Assembly: GCA_027924585.1 (NCBI GenBank)
Contig: BSBM01000186.1
Span: 4,464,001 to 4,528,000 of the forward strand
Length of the DNA: 64,000 nucleotides
Source: Larix kaempferi
Taxonomy: Eukaryota; Streptophyta; Pinopsida; Pinales; Pinaceae
Direction of reading: 5' to 3'
In this document: positions 47,533 through 59,458 of the stretch, piece by piece
Position numbering within the stretch: position 1 is the first letter of the stretch
Layout of the letters: each line of letters starts with the position of its first letter
Translations under genes and position numbers: made by a program
The notes under the pieces: model-generated
Databases searched by the model: none
Told to the model about the DNA's origin: nothing
The model's input: only the letters and a program-made list of their open reading frames with translations

Positions 47533-50081
47533 GAATGAGCCTTGAGGTGATTGCATCCTCGTACTTTTTCATATTGCCATTAATGTCGGGGGGGTTGCAT
47601 CGATACTCATGTCATTCAATTGAAAAGGTGGGATGAGCAATGGCAATGCTAGTACCTTAGGCATCCCCTCAATCCCCTTCCAATCACTTTACCATTAATA
47701 CTGCATTGATTTTCGATAGTCACCCCATTTAGGAAAATGGATAACAATATTAAGAACGTGTTAGATGAAGACATTTTTAATTAGTCATTATGATCTTATG
47801 ATATTCAACTATGCATCATTTCTTTGCAATTACGTTCTTTTTTTAGTAATTGTTTATGTTATTAATACAAGGATCTTTTATTGTGTGTTCTAATTTGTTT
47901 ATAAAATCTTCTCGTTACTATTTTTTTAAATTTTCTTAAGAGGAAGGTACTATCATGATTTCCTTAGATTTGACTTGATTAATAAAGAGATAGACCCTTA
48001 TGAGAATACTGTTTTCACCATGTTCACATAAAAATTTCCAAACATTAGGGCATTCAATGTGAATCTAGAATAAAAGGCCACTCTAGATATCATAAGCTTT
48101 TTCAAATTTCAGTTTAATAACCAATGCCCTAAGCCCCATGTATTTGTCCTAATATTACATTCCTTTCTAAACTAATACCACATTATCCATGATGAACATA
48201 TCCCAAATGAATCTAATTTGTTCATAATAATATAAGGAAGGATGAATCTCAATTCCATGACTAAGGCTAGGGCCTCACTAAAATATCATAGGAGAGATAT
48301 AATGAGGCCTATGTTAATAGGAGAGATAAAATACTTTTTCCAAATATCTTCCATTAAGAATATTAATCAACCAATATTGACACATCCCAAGTGGCTTTGA
48401 AATATTCATAAAGGTATCCATATAGCCTTGGAGAGTTGTTTCTAGTGATTGTTGTCAAGGCATTGATCAACTCTAGTAAGGTTAATTTCCAATTACAAAT
48501 ATTCCACAAATACTTTTTGAGAGCCAAGTTTGGTGCAAGTTTTCATGGCCAACTTACGTGAGTTTGTCAAAGTAAAGGATAATGCTCCAAAATTTTTTTA
48601 TGCACGCCCTCTTGGTTGGAAATCCTTTTGGCTAGGGTTTTCAAGTTTGAAATCTTCTTAGAATCCTCCTCATTTACCAAATCCTTAAAGAATCATTTAG
48701 TGGATTCAATTCTAGGGCATGATTAGCAACTCAATAACCACATTCTTCATGTGATGATGTGGAATTGAGGAAATTTATTGGTCATTTATTCATTTATTTA
48801 GTGAGAAATTGATAGAAAATATTGGTAAAATTACCTATTGCATTCGAAATTGTTGGTTGAATCACCTCTAGGAGTTGTAATCGGGATCACATTCTGCCTA
48901 TTTTTCCCATTGATTCTATCGAAATAATCGCTTTGGAAGAAATGGATGCTCACGGACCGATTTTGGGGGTTTATACCATGTTCAATAAATCACACACGTG
49001 TTTTTGGTATACAAATCATGCACACATTTTTTGTTCAGAAATCATGTTCGTGTTTCTTTTTCTCATGTTACATGTCAATTCACCTGTTAGGATTGGGCTC
49101 ATGAGACAAATTTTTATATACATCTTTCATATTCTTCTATCTTCTATCCATTCGTTAATGGCATCCATAGGATCCACCCTCCATTTTTTTTAACTCTTAC
49201 TAATTATAATTTTTCAAAATTATTTGTACATGAGCCCTTTCAAAAATTGATTAGCACACAATCTACTTTCCTCTTTCGAGGCTAAACTAAATTGATATGC
49301 ACTATTGAAATATATAAAGCATAGATTATAGTAATAAAGCATGTATCTTAAACTAGATTTTTAAATAGCTTGTATTAAAAGTGTATGTTTATTAGTTTAA
49401 AGTTGTTTTAGTAAATGTTAATAATTATTATTGTCTTATCCATTATTATATTCACATTCCAATAACTTGATGTGTTATGATAATTATGAATGTTTCAATA
49501 GGTGATATTTAATAGATTTAATAGTTTCGTACTTAAAAGTCTAAAAGAGCATCTTTGTTTAACTTCGATTATACTTTGGAGTGTCGTGGATATGACTAAT
49601 ATGTCAAAGAGTTTTTATTGATCATTTTTTTAAAGTAAGATGGAATTATATTGACATAAGAAAGTTACATCATCCAAGAGTAGTTGATTCAACATGGTCA
49701 TATAAGCAGATAGCGAAAACGAGGCTCATAGTTTACTAAAGAAACTAAAGAACCATAGACCCTAACTGCTGTCTTGCATAACCATCTGTTGTTGTGGTAA
49801 AAATCAACATAAAACCCTGTAGCAAACTTAACATACCCATTCGTTCTTCACAATAGACCCTATATCACATTTGACGGCATAACCATGTCCATTACAAATA
49901 TTCCAACAACTGAAGAGTTTGGACCTAATAAAACTATTCAACTAACAACAGAACCAAGACACCACTTAATGACATAAAACATAACCTAAACACAACTTCT
50001 TACCTATAATGAGTCACATACTAAACATAAGAAGAGAGGAAAAGAAGAAATGCTTAAGCTTCAACCCTAACATCTAGGACC
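47533..50081. other. AT-rich spacer without recognised features
   Basis: Scattered short ORFs (for example 48933-49193) show no family motif. I see no tandem repeat, tRNA or retroelement signature. Confidence 0.35.
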
Positions 50082-50837
50082 CTAATCATTCTCCTTGAGT
50101 GATCCTTGAGCTTGCTTACTTGCTGAAGATCCCACCACCCCTGAAGGCAACTGCACCAAAAGGGATACACCCACGTCTAGAGGCGGAGGTGGGGAGAACT
50201 TGAAGTCGAGCTTGCTCGTAATAACATGTATTTTCTTGTGCATTAGATGACAATCAAAATTGTGGTCTTTCCTATCCCACATCTGCTCTTTGTCACCTTT
50301 CTCTTGGGCTCTCTTATCCATGAGAACCTTGGCCAAAATACCCTTCATCACCCAAAAAGGAGCCACTGTTCTTTCGTGCAAGGGTAAACGACCCCTCGTA
50401 GTACCTAGGTCTTGCACCCACTCAACTAAAACATCAAATTTGTTAGTAGGCTTCTCAATTTCTAATTTTTCCTGGAGACCGTGCTCTACCTTCACAATTT
50501 CCTCTTAAATCTCCCTTGGGATGCAATTTTGAAAAAAAATTGCAGCCTCTGCTGCCCGACTTTGTTCTCTAGTAATCCAGGGAGAATCCTCGACGACCTT
50601 CCCTTTTCCCTTTTGAATCTCCTGACAACCCCTAGTTTCCATTTCTATCACTCGTTCCAGGAAATTAGCGTTCCCAGCCAAGATACCCACACACCAACTA
50701 CAGACCCCACTCTCTCGAGAAACAAACCCTACAATAGAAACCCAAACCATAGTGTTATAACTCAAAACTATAGGTTTTAGAATTAACTGCACCATCATTG
50801 CGAAGTAATATCCTCTCATGGGTAAATCAACTCTCAT
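50082..50837 (-). pseudogene. Unidentified 250-codon reading frame with one internal stop
   Basis: A minus-strand frame runs from ATG at 50837 to the stop at 50082 with a single TAA at 50505-50507. It starts MRVDLPMRGYYFAMMVQLIL with a hydrophobic first third (MVWVSIVGFVS), then a Cys-containing stretch (CSWCVGILAGNANFLERVIE), a charged middle (QEKLEIEKPTNKFDVLVEWV) and a Pro-rich tail (FKFSPPPPLDVGV). I do not recognise it. Its length in an AT-rich region argues that it was, or is, coding. It may be a recently dead gene, an exon, or part of an unknown element. Confidence 0.4.
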
Positions 50838-51881
50838 ACTACCAGGAAGTTCACCACCCTAAAAACTCATTAATCCGCACGCAAAAATTGAATGATACCC
50901 TAGAGTTTGTGCAAACCCATGTAATTAAACGATAAATCATCACCGCCATATCTCTTTTTAATCATTGGATGAAAGATCTAGAATTTTCTTTAGCATCCTC
51001 CACATACTTGGGCCACCTACTTTGCTTGTTGCTCCTTGTGTTCCATTTTCCCTCCTTCACTTTCCGCATCCAGGGATTTTTTATTGGTCAATTTATTTTA
51101 AAAATGTTTTGAAGATTTAAAAATTTACACTTGTAACATTATCAATGTTTTTTTCCTTGGAAAAAACAAACCATATTAATAAAAGTATAGTTACATTCTT
51201 CATATTCATTCATAAGCATGTCCTGCAATTGTAATTTATGATCCGATCATAAAAACTAGTCCAATCCATCAAACTCAATATTAAAACATGAATTTTTTAT
51301 ACATCCATGATAATTCAAAATACAAAATTAAAAATCATTTTTCAGCATCACATATATTCTTGTGTATTCATATATTCTATGTCGAGACAAGTTCTTTAGT
51401 CAACTATCATTTATGAATTTGATATTATATAAGACTTGAAACCCTGTATACCTCCAGAATAGTCCAAAACTCATCTACATCATAGCTCGTGAAATAGAGA
51501 AATGATAATTTCCAGTAACATCATCATGATACAATTTCTTCATCTAACGCATCTATAAAATAATCGCCTTGTAAACCAGTTGAGTTGATTTCATATATCA
51601 CGAAAGGGGGCATGATAATAACCAGTGGAGCACTCATTTATGTTTTTTTTTTTTAAGCTAGTTCCAATGGATTTAAGAACTTGTGACCTAACATAAGGAG
51701 TTCTTTAATAGTACACCCATTCACCATCTATTTTTCACCCCACGGGAAAAAACTTTACTAAAAGTTAATAGAATGTGAGGAGAATAATACTCCAATCCTT
51801 AATTACTTGGGATAAACCCACTTACATCATTGTCCTTCTTATTAGCATCCCAAGATTGGAAATTCTTTCATCCCACAACAT
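50838..51881. other. AT-rich spacer without recognised features
   Basis: No coding region, RNA gene or repeat that I can support. Confidence 0.35.
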
Positions 51882-52163
51882 TTATAAATTGTGTAACTCC
51901 TTTTATCATTCTCATTTTATTTTTTCAAATTAAAATTTATTAATTTTTTACAATATTTGATATATTTCTTATTGTTTAATTGCATCTAATAATATTTAAT
52001 ATATTTTCAAAGTTTCATTTTCCTTATAAATTGTGTAACTCCTTTTATCATTCTCATTTTATTTTTACAAATTAAAATTTATTAATTTTTTACAATATTT
52101 GATATATTTCTTATCGTTCAATTGCATCTAATAATATTTTAATATATTTTTAAAGTTTCATTT
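51882..52163 (+). repeat. 142-bp tandem duplication
   Basis: Two copies starting at 51882 and 52024 (TTATAAATTGTGTAACTCC...), nearly identical across their length. The spacing of 142 bp and low divergence indicate a fairly recent duplication. Confidence 0.9.
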
Positions 52164-52299
52164 GCCTTTACTTTCCACTATAAACTTATTTGCATTTAAT
52201 TTCCACTTATTAGTCCCTACTAAGGGACTATGCCTTTACTTTCCACTATAAACTTATTTGCATTTAATTTCCACTTATTAGTCCCTGCTAAGGGACTAT
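52164..52299 (+). repeat. 68-bp tandem duplication with a TAGTCCCT palindrome
   Basis: Copies at 52164-52231 and 52232-52299 differ at very few bases. Each ends in TTAGTCCCT(A/G)CTAAGGGACTA, a near-perfect inverted repeat like the terminal inverted repeats of some plant MITEs. It follows directly on the 142-bp duplication. Confidence 0.88.
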
Positions 52300-52499
52300 A
52301 GTGATCAGTTGGTCATAAACAAGTTTGAATTTTATATTAATACCAAATAAAATTATAATGTTTTTCAAAGTTTTCTAATATTTATATATTAAACTTAATA
52401 TTTTGTACATTGTGTTATTGCTAATAAGTACACAAGTGTCCCTCCTTATTATTACATGTCTTCTCATTTTTAAATGCAATTTACTTTGGCTTCTATAGA

Positions 52500-52640
52500 C
52501 CTTTTTTTTCTTTACTAGGGGAATCGACAACAGAGGCTGGGTAGGTACTTGCGTGACACGGGGTCCAAGGCTCGAGTCATGGCACACAATGCAAGTTGGG
52601 GGGAATCGAACACATGACCTTCTATTGACAACCAATTTCA
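52500..52640 (-). repeat. Possible tRNA-derived SINE, minus strand
   Basis: On the minus strand GTGTTCGATTCCC (plus-strand 52601-52613) matches a Pol III B box, and the downstream end is an A-rich tail (AAAGAAAAAAAA, near 52502-52515). An A box is not clear and I found no target duplication, so this is tentative. Confidence 0.4.
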
Positions 52641-52643
52641 TGA

Positions 52644-53015
52644 CATTTTTTAATTCGCTTAAGTTCTGTTGTTTTTAATTGAAATTCATAAGTTTCAAAT
52701 GAATATTAATTTTACGTGAATATTAGCTTTACATTTTTTAATTCAAATCCATAAGTTTCAAATGAATATTAGCTTTACATTTTTTAACTCACCTAACTTC
52801 TGCTATTTTTAATTGAAATCCATAAGTTTCATATGAATATTAGTTTTACCTGAATATTAGCTTTACATTTTTTAATTGAAATCCATAAGCTTCAAATGAT
52901 TATTTTTTTTAAGAAATAGTATTCACCATTACTTTTTTCATTCGCCTAACTTCTGTTGTTTTTAATTGAAATCCCTAAGTTTCAAATGATTATTTTTTTA
53001 AGAAATAGATATAGA
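52644..53015 (+). repeat. Nested tandem array (TTGAAATCCATAAGTTTCAAA type)
   Basis: Phrases ACATTTTTTAATTC and GAAATCCATAAGTTTCAAATGA recur, with units opening near 52644, 52731, 52778, 52866 and 52932. Long (about 130-150 bp) and short (about 45-90 bp) spacings alternate, as if a unit was duplicated with internal deletions. Confidence 0.75.
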
Positions 53016-53161
53016 ATACATGACATTTTATTTAAATAATATAACAAATTGGAAAGAATTTTAATTATTAATTGAACCTTTAGTTTTAGTTTTCGATAAG
53101 TTGAATCTTATTATTATTTTTTAAATATTTGAAAGTACATTTTTTAATATTATATATATGT

Positions 53162-53209
53162 GAGTGAGAAATATAGACTTACTATATATATATATATATA
53201 CATACATAC

Positions 53210-53242
<33 letters not shown>

Positions 53243-53256
53243 CATATATATATATG

Positions 53257-53288
<32 letters not shown>

Positions 53289-53320
53289 AGAGTGAGAAAT
53301 AAGAAATATAGACTTACACA
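53162..53320 (+). repeat. TA/TATG microsatellite between direct repeats
   Basis: A TATA/CATA/TATG microsatellite spans 53183-53288. GAGTGAGAAATATAGACTTA (from 53162) recurs on the other side from 53290 with a small insertion. ORFs of Ile/Tyr repeats here are artefacts. Confidence 0.88.
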
Positions 53321-53671
53321 TTTCAGTCATAATCATTAGGTATCTACTTTCTCTATTTTTTAATTAGAGACATAGTCATATACATTAACCTAACAATTTT
53401 AACCAAATTATATAAATAATAATTAAATTTAAAATGTAAATTTTACTTAAAAACCAAGAATTAACATTTTAACTATTCAAATTCAACAACTTTTAAGTTG
53501 TTATATATTTTTTTATTTCAAACACTATTTACATTTACAATGAAAGTTAATTATTTTATTATTTAAACCACATGAAATTATATTTAAAATTAAATTAACA
53601 TTTAATTTAAATTAAAATATATATTAATATTTACATATAAGTATATAAGTTCTTTGCTATGTATAATAAGA

Positions 53672-53757
53672 ACTACACGTGGTATACTGGTAAGGGTGTT
53701 GGGATAATGGGCGTGAGGTTCAAGGTTCAATCCTCCTAGATCACCTATTTTTTTTTT
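53672..53757 (+). repeat. tRNA-like SINE head with Pol III boxes
   Basis: TGGTATACTGG at 53690-53700 resembles an A box, GGTTCAATCC at 53724-53733 a B box, and a T run lies at 53748-53757. Spacing fits a Pol III internal promoter. The sequence does not fold into a full tRNA that I can see, so a SINE or tRNA pseudogene is more likely. Confidence 0.5.
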
Positions 53758-53817
53758 AAATACAGAATTTCGTAAATAAATTGAATTTCATTATCATGTA
53801 AAGTGATTTTTATACTT

Positions 53818-54003
53818 GCATAGATTTCAGTGTATTAGGTCTTTTTATTGCATATTTTTCAGTGTAAACGTTATTTCGTGGACGCATTGATTTAAATGTA
53901 TGGATGCATATATTTCAGTGTATGGGGATTTTTATTGCATATTTTTCAATGTAGATGTTATTTTATGGATGCATAGATTTCCGTGTATCGACGCATTGAT
54001 TTC
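53818..54003 (+). repeat. Imperfect tandem repeat (GCATAGATTTCAGTGTA type)
   Basis: Units start at 53818, 53906 and 53971 and share GCATA(G/T)ATTTC(A/C)GTGTA and TTTTTATTGCATATTTTTCA. Copies are shortened at different points. Confidence 0.65.
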
Positions 54004-54004
54004 A

Positions 54005-54469
54005 GTGACAACAAAAGGATGAGAAGAAGACTTGAAACAAAAAGTAGAAGAAGAAAAATAATTTTGAAAAAAGAAGTTGGATGAAATGAGAGCAGAAGAA
54101 CTAGAAGAACGAAGAAAATGAAACGTAGATCGACAAAAAGAATATTGGAAAAGAAATTTAGACAATTTGACAGTAGAAGAATGAGAGGAACAAATAAAAT
54201 GAAACGTTGATCGACAAAGAGTGTATCAAGAGAGAAAGTTGAAGCAGTTGGAAGAACAACGAAATATTGATCAACAAAGAGTGTATCGAGAGAGAAAGTT
54301 GAAGCAATTGGAAGAAACAAAAAACCAGTTTACAGAACAACAAATAAATCAAAATGTACGAAATGACGAAATAACAGAAGGAGAAGGAGAAGAACAAACA
54401 AAACAAAACGCAGATCAACAAAAAGACAATCGAAAAAAAAAAGTTAGGCGAATTGTCTCTATTTTCTAG
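54005..54469 (+). pseudogene. Coiled-coil repeat coding remnant
   Basis: The frame open at 54221-54469 extends upstream through TGA stops to about 54005. The unit NIDQQRVYRERKLKQLEE (about 63 bp) is repeated: two good copies (from about 54209 and 54272) and at least two older ones upstream (RQKEYWKRNLDNL). Most stops fall where an Arg or Lys codon is expected. Highly charged Glu/Arg/Gln repeats like this occur at the start of some plant Helitron replicases, and a helicase remnant lies 2.6 kb away on the other strand, but I cannot link them. Confidence 0.5.
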
Positions 54470-54617
54470 TTTAACAATTTACTCAATCCTTAATAGTTAT
54501 TACTTAGGTTATGATCATCCTCGTAAATGTATTTGTGTTTTCAACTTAACATGTTCCTTACAATGCTGATCAAACTCCAGTTTTGTGTCACCGCCGAAGA
54601 CTGAAACCAGCCTAGTT

Positions 54618-54758
54618 CCAAATCCTAGGCTCTATCAAGCACCGAGAAGGATCAAATCTCCCGAGGTGAAAACCTCTCCTTCAGTGCAATACCTGAGAAG
54701 AGGTTTTCACCTTGGGAGATTTAATCCCTCTCGACGCTTGATAGAGCCTAGGATTTGG
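54618..54758. repeat. Inverted repeat with 60-bp arms
   Basis: Left arm 54618-54677 and right arm 54699-54758 are reverse complements with about five mismatches, separated by a 21-base loop. The arms begin CCAAATCCTAGGCTCTATCA and end ...GCCTAGGATTTGG. A transcript would fold into a long, nearly perfect hairpin. It could be a foldback element, a small-RNA precursor or a recent inverted duplication. Confidence 0.9.
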
Positions 54759-57074
54759 ATCTAGTAAATAAGATATATCTTTTTCCTTTTGTGAACCTTT
54801 TAGATTGGTTAACAATAACATTTTGAATAAATTTTATTTATCATAAATAAAATAAATTTTTTAAGTTTTGTGAGGTTTTTAGATTGGTTATAATAATATT
54901 TTGAATAATTTTTTTTAAAGAAGACAAAAATTATTTTGTTGTATAACTAAAGTAATCGATATTTTATATACTAATAGGTTTATCATTTGAGATTATGCTA
55001 CTTATCAATTAATAAATATATTAGAAATAAATGGAGAATAAAGGTAAATGACACTTTGAAAATATTAAAATATCATTAAATGTTATTAAATGATAAGTAA
55101 AAAAACATTGTAAAAAGTTCAGAAATTCTAATTAAAAATTTAAAACTATTTTTTTTAAAATTAGATTAGAGAAAAAATAAACATTCTAAAATAAGAATAA
55201 TAAAGAGAGTTACATGATTTCTAAAATTTTGTGGGATGAAACAATTTATGATTTATGTGATGTTATTGTAAACATTGAAATCAACTAAAAACTTAAATTC
55301 TTAGTAAAAATTTATAAAAAACTTAAACCCATCCACATTCACTAATACCATTGAAATATAATCATTTGTTTAATATTTAATTAAATTCAATCTAAAATAA
55401 TTCTAAACTAATTGTCAAAATATGTATCTTAATTTTTTTTTGCTTTCTAAGTTTAAATTTTAAATTACAAATATCACCTAATTTTGAGTAAATACAATAA
55501 GTATTATTATCCAATATTAAAATGAGTTAAAAATTTTAAAATCTAAGTTATATTGTAAAAATTTAATTAATCATATAAAATTTAATTTTCAATAAAAAAA
55601 TCCCAACATACAAAATTAAAATTAACCTATAATTAATCCATTTATTTATATTTTGTTTAATCCATTTATTTATATTTATAGATTTTCTTTACATTGTAAT
55701 TCGTATCTACATAGGAGGAATAATATGAAGCTTCATTATGTATAGAAGACCATCAGAACTTGCTTCGCACCTGATTCCAGGCCAAAGGATGCTCAGGAGT
55801 TGATCTCCAAGTTGGATCGTCCAAAATGGCTTCCATTACATTAAATAATCCTTCAATCTCTTATTGAGCCATGTAATTTTTGTTGAATCCACCAACTTCC
55901 ATATCATTTAGATGGTTTAATGGCAATATCAAGCATTTAGATTGTCTCAAAGCTATGGTATAATAAAATAAAACAAGAGGAATTATTTCCATAACTGCCC
56001 CAAATATTTTCTAGAAATTTTGGAGGGATCATAATCTCTAACTCTCTCCAAATTTTATAATCAATAATCTAGATTTTGGAATCAAGAGTTCTTTAACACC
56101 AAATTAATTAATGGTGGCATGAAGTAATTATTGTTTATATAAATTAATGCACTCTGATATTGATATTTCTATTAAATAATGCAATGTGGTATTGAAAACA
56201 ATACCACAACATCACATATTATTTTTTAAATTTATTATTTTTATATTGATTTAAACCCTAGTAAAAATGGCCAATTCTAACATTCCAACTAATGCAAATT
56301 TTTAAATTTTAAAAATTAAAAAAATATTTTTTATTTTAAGAAAATTTAGTTTAATATATAATATGAATTAAAACATTACAAAACATAACTCGGATTAATT
56401 TAAAGTTATATTAGTTTGACCTAAACTGATTCTCTGATAGGTATAAAAATATTTGCGATTCATGTTATCTCACACGCATACCTAAATCGTGACGTGATAT
56501 AAAGTATATGGTATGGCCTCAGTAATCCATATCATAAATCCTAACATGTAATATAAAATTTATATCATAAATCACGACATGTAATATAAAATATATGGTA
56601 TGGTCTTCAGTGGTTTAACATATATAGGATATAAGTACTAGCATACCCCAAAAGCAGGGAAAATGAAACACCGAGAAAAACTTCAATATGTTGTAAAATG
56701 AGAGAAAGTTGTGTGTACGTAAACAATATAATTTTATGTGTTTGAAGGAAACCTTATCTAATTTATGGTAGGGATAGTAGTCGATGAAATTGAAATGAAA
56801 ACTCTCTTGCAAGTACTAATAAGCAATAAATACAAACTCATGTAATCGATGGTAAATAAAATGGAATGTACAATAATTTGTCATACAATAAAGTATACAT
56901 ATGTTAGTAAAACAATAAAGGGTTAGGTAGTTATCAGGGTTAACTATGATTATATTGGCAATCAACATTTGTATTTTCATTTAGTAGGGAGAGTGTAGGG
57001 ATTGAGGGTTGCAAGTTTAAGTGTTAAAGGGACAAAGAATGAAGGAGTGCCTCTTGCTTTTTTCATAGTGTGAT
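54759..57074. other. AT-rich spacer without recognised features
   Basis: Very AT-rich, with short repeated phrases such as TTAATCCATTTATTTATATTT (twice near 55635-55680) and ATAAATC(C/A)(T/C)(A/G)ACATGTAATATAA (twice near 56535-56590). No gene is supported. Confidence 0.35.
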
Positions 57075-57465
57075 AGATGAAGTGTCTTTCATTTTTTCAT
57101 AGCAGTCGAAGGAGAATGGTCGTGCAATTCACAATCCTTCTAATGTTGTAGTGCATGACATTGGAGTGAAGGTCAAGCCTTGACATTCATTATTACCAAT
57201 GTCAACGGTTGACCTTGATAATGTCAATCCTTGGGATTTATGAATAGCCAATGCCCAAGCCATCATGATGGGGATTTGTTTCTTGTTACATCTATTTGTG
57301 GGTGGAATTGGTATGTTCTTTGATTGAGATTGGTCCCATGGAGGGCCAATGTAATTATCAAAATTCAACGATAACATAGGATGTCAAATGATGAGGGATA
57401 GATCCAGGTGTGTATACAATTTTCATGACCACTCCAGGTGCACCGTTTACACAAAAAGGGAATCT
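57075..57465 (-). pseudogene. PIF1-like (Helitron-type) helicase C-terminal remnant
   Basis: The minus strand reads GAPGVVMKIVYTPGSIP, a frame break, EFDNYIGPPW, IPIMMAWALAIHKSQGLTLS, TVDIGNNECQGLTF and TTLEGL followed by a stop and PFSFDCYEKM. These are the last helicase motifs of PIF1-family ATP-dependent DNA helicases; HKSQGLTL and the FDNY-GP block are diagnostic. In plants such fragments usually derive from Helitron transposons. Walker motifs and the Rep domain are not found, so it is a 3' fragment. Confidence 0.85.
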
Positions 57466-59310
57466 AAATAAAAAAAAAAAATTGTTGATGATAACATAAG
57501 CATAAAACTGTTAGCAATATCATTATGACAAATGCTTTTCTAAAAAAAAAGGTAACAAAAATTATTTAAATTGCAAAGAGATATCATAAATGGGGATCGA
57601 TCTCTTAGCAAAAGACCTTGGTTGTTCACAACGATATTAAAGAAACTATGATGCTAAATATGAATGTAAAAATTATGAGTTGCACTAGAGGACTGAGCTG
57701 CTTTACACTATGAAGGTGTTCAGTTGGATCATGGGCTTGGTTAACTCAGGATTGTATCCGTTCCTCTGGTGGATTTTTTTTATGTCGATGGCCTATGAGG
57801 AGCCGCCCCCTATCATATGCCGATGTTTCTTCCTTCCAATATCTTTCAAAGTTTGACAACAACGAGAGTGCATCCGCGTTTTAATGACGAAGATGATAGC
57901 TCGTCAAGGATTGCAAGTTATCAGATAGTTTTAGCGGAATGGATTTATTTGGCTTCACTTGGGCTCGATATGGCCTTTGCATGAAACTTCTATTGAAAGG
58001 AATAAAAAGAACAACCTAAGTAGCCTTGTATCTAGATTCCAAGCCAAGTTTCTTATTCTCGCCACATTAATTCTATTCCTCGCCTTTCCTTCCTACACTT
58101 TCAATAGTCTTACTGACTAGAACCCACCCATCCATAGGTAATCCATAACAAACCTTCTCATAATTGCAAATCAATATATAACAATACCTGGAACAGAGCC
58201 ATCTATCTACATCGGTTTTGTGGAGGAGCGTGTATTGTGTTAAGGGAGGAGAGTATGGTTCACGATGGATTCTGAGTTTGAACTTGTCGTACACATGGAG
58301 GAGACTCCTGAATCTTGCATCTTCGAAGTACGTGATCTCCCAAGTAAGTGATTCCATGAATATGTATAGTTCTACCCTTTTGAAATCTATTTATTTCAAA
58401 ATGTGTATATTTCCTTGTACAATACTTTTGGTGATAATTGATTCTAGATTTATTTGTGCAGGTTTTAGAAGAGAAGATCTAAGAGTGTAGGTTAATCTTC
58501 TCACATATTTGAGAAAACATTGTCAAAAATATTTGAAAATTGAAGACCAAACTAAAATTGTGTATGATTGCTAATGACATTGAGTGATCTAAGTCGATTT
58601 ATGAGGTATAAAATAAGATGTACAATGTTTTATATGATTGATTTTGGGTCCTTGGTTAGATGGGTCATTGAAATGTCTATTGTAAGTCTACCATCCAACT
58701 TGGGATGTGTAAAGGGATATTCTTAAGTCCACACAACCCTTACTCCCGACGTAAGATATTATATCTCATCCATCAAATTATGAGTTTGAGTAGTATTGTT
58801 AAATACTACTATATTGTTATGTCTCCATCAATCTAAGAAGAAGAATAAATTAAAGACTATCTAAGTTGCATTCAAAGATATTTAAAAGTGTCAAGGAACA
58901 TTACATAGTTATAGATTGAACATAAATAAAATCAATATACAAAATTGTAACCATATATTTCTTCAAACAAAATAGAATAAAAATAAAAAAACTAAATTTT
59001 TCTATGGATATTTGACAATGTGAAGAATAAAAATGTTATAATATAGGAAATAAGTGTAGCATTTTTTCTTTCATGGTTGCATTAATTCAAATGAATGATC
59101 TCAATAAATGTGATCAACACTTAGTTCAATAACTGTAAATTTGCAATGCCCACCCTCACTTGCTAAGAGTTTTTCAATTGTTCTAGTTATGTCTAGAGAG
59201 AGTGGATAAAATCAAATTATTGTTGAAAATGTTTAAAACTATATTGCTCAAAGAGCATGATACTCATACCCAGTCTTCATCAATCTAGTAATCCTAGGCA
59301 TTGAATGATC

Positions 59311-59312
<2 letters not shown>
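57466..59312. other. Spacer; one unsupported minus-strand ORF
   Basis: A 94-codon minus-strand ORF at 58073-58357 (MESLTWEITYFEDARF) has mixed composition but no family motif that I recognise. Nothing else is supported. Confidence 0.3.

Positions 59313-59348
<36 letters not shown>
59313..59348. repeat. (AT)18 microsatellite
   Basis: An uninterrupted AT dinucleotide run of 36 bases. Confidence 0.95.
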
Positions 59349-59350
<2 letters not shown>

Positions 59351-59417
59351 AAATAAATAAAATATTTTTCATCATATAAAATAAGAATTGTTATTGTTTA
59401 GTAACAAAGTGTATCAA

Positions 59418-59419
<2 letters not shown>

Positions 59420-59456
<37 letters not shown>
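59420..59456. repeat. (AT)18 microsatellite, second
   Basis: An uninterrupted AT dinucleotide run of 37 bases, 72 bases after the first. Confidence 0.95.

Positions 59457-59458
<2 letters not shown>

Noticed and set aside
53121-53336. Ile/Tyr-repeat ORF
   Set aside because: Translation of a TA microsatellite.
53958-54421. Leu/Phe/Ser-rich minus-strand ORFs resembling membrane proteins
   Set aside because: They are the antisense of the charged Glu/Lys/Arg repeat on the plus strand, which shows the more regular repeat-unit coding pattern.
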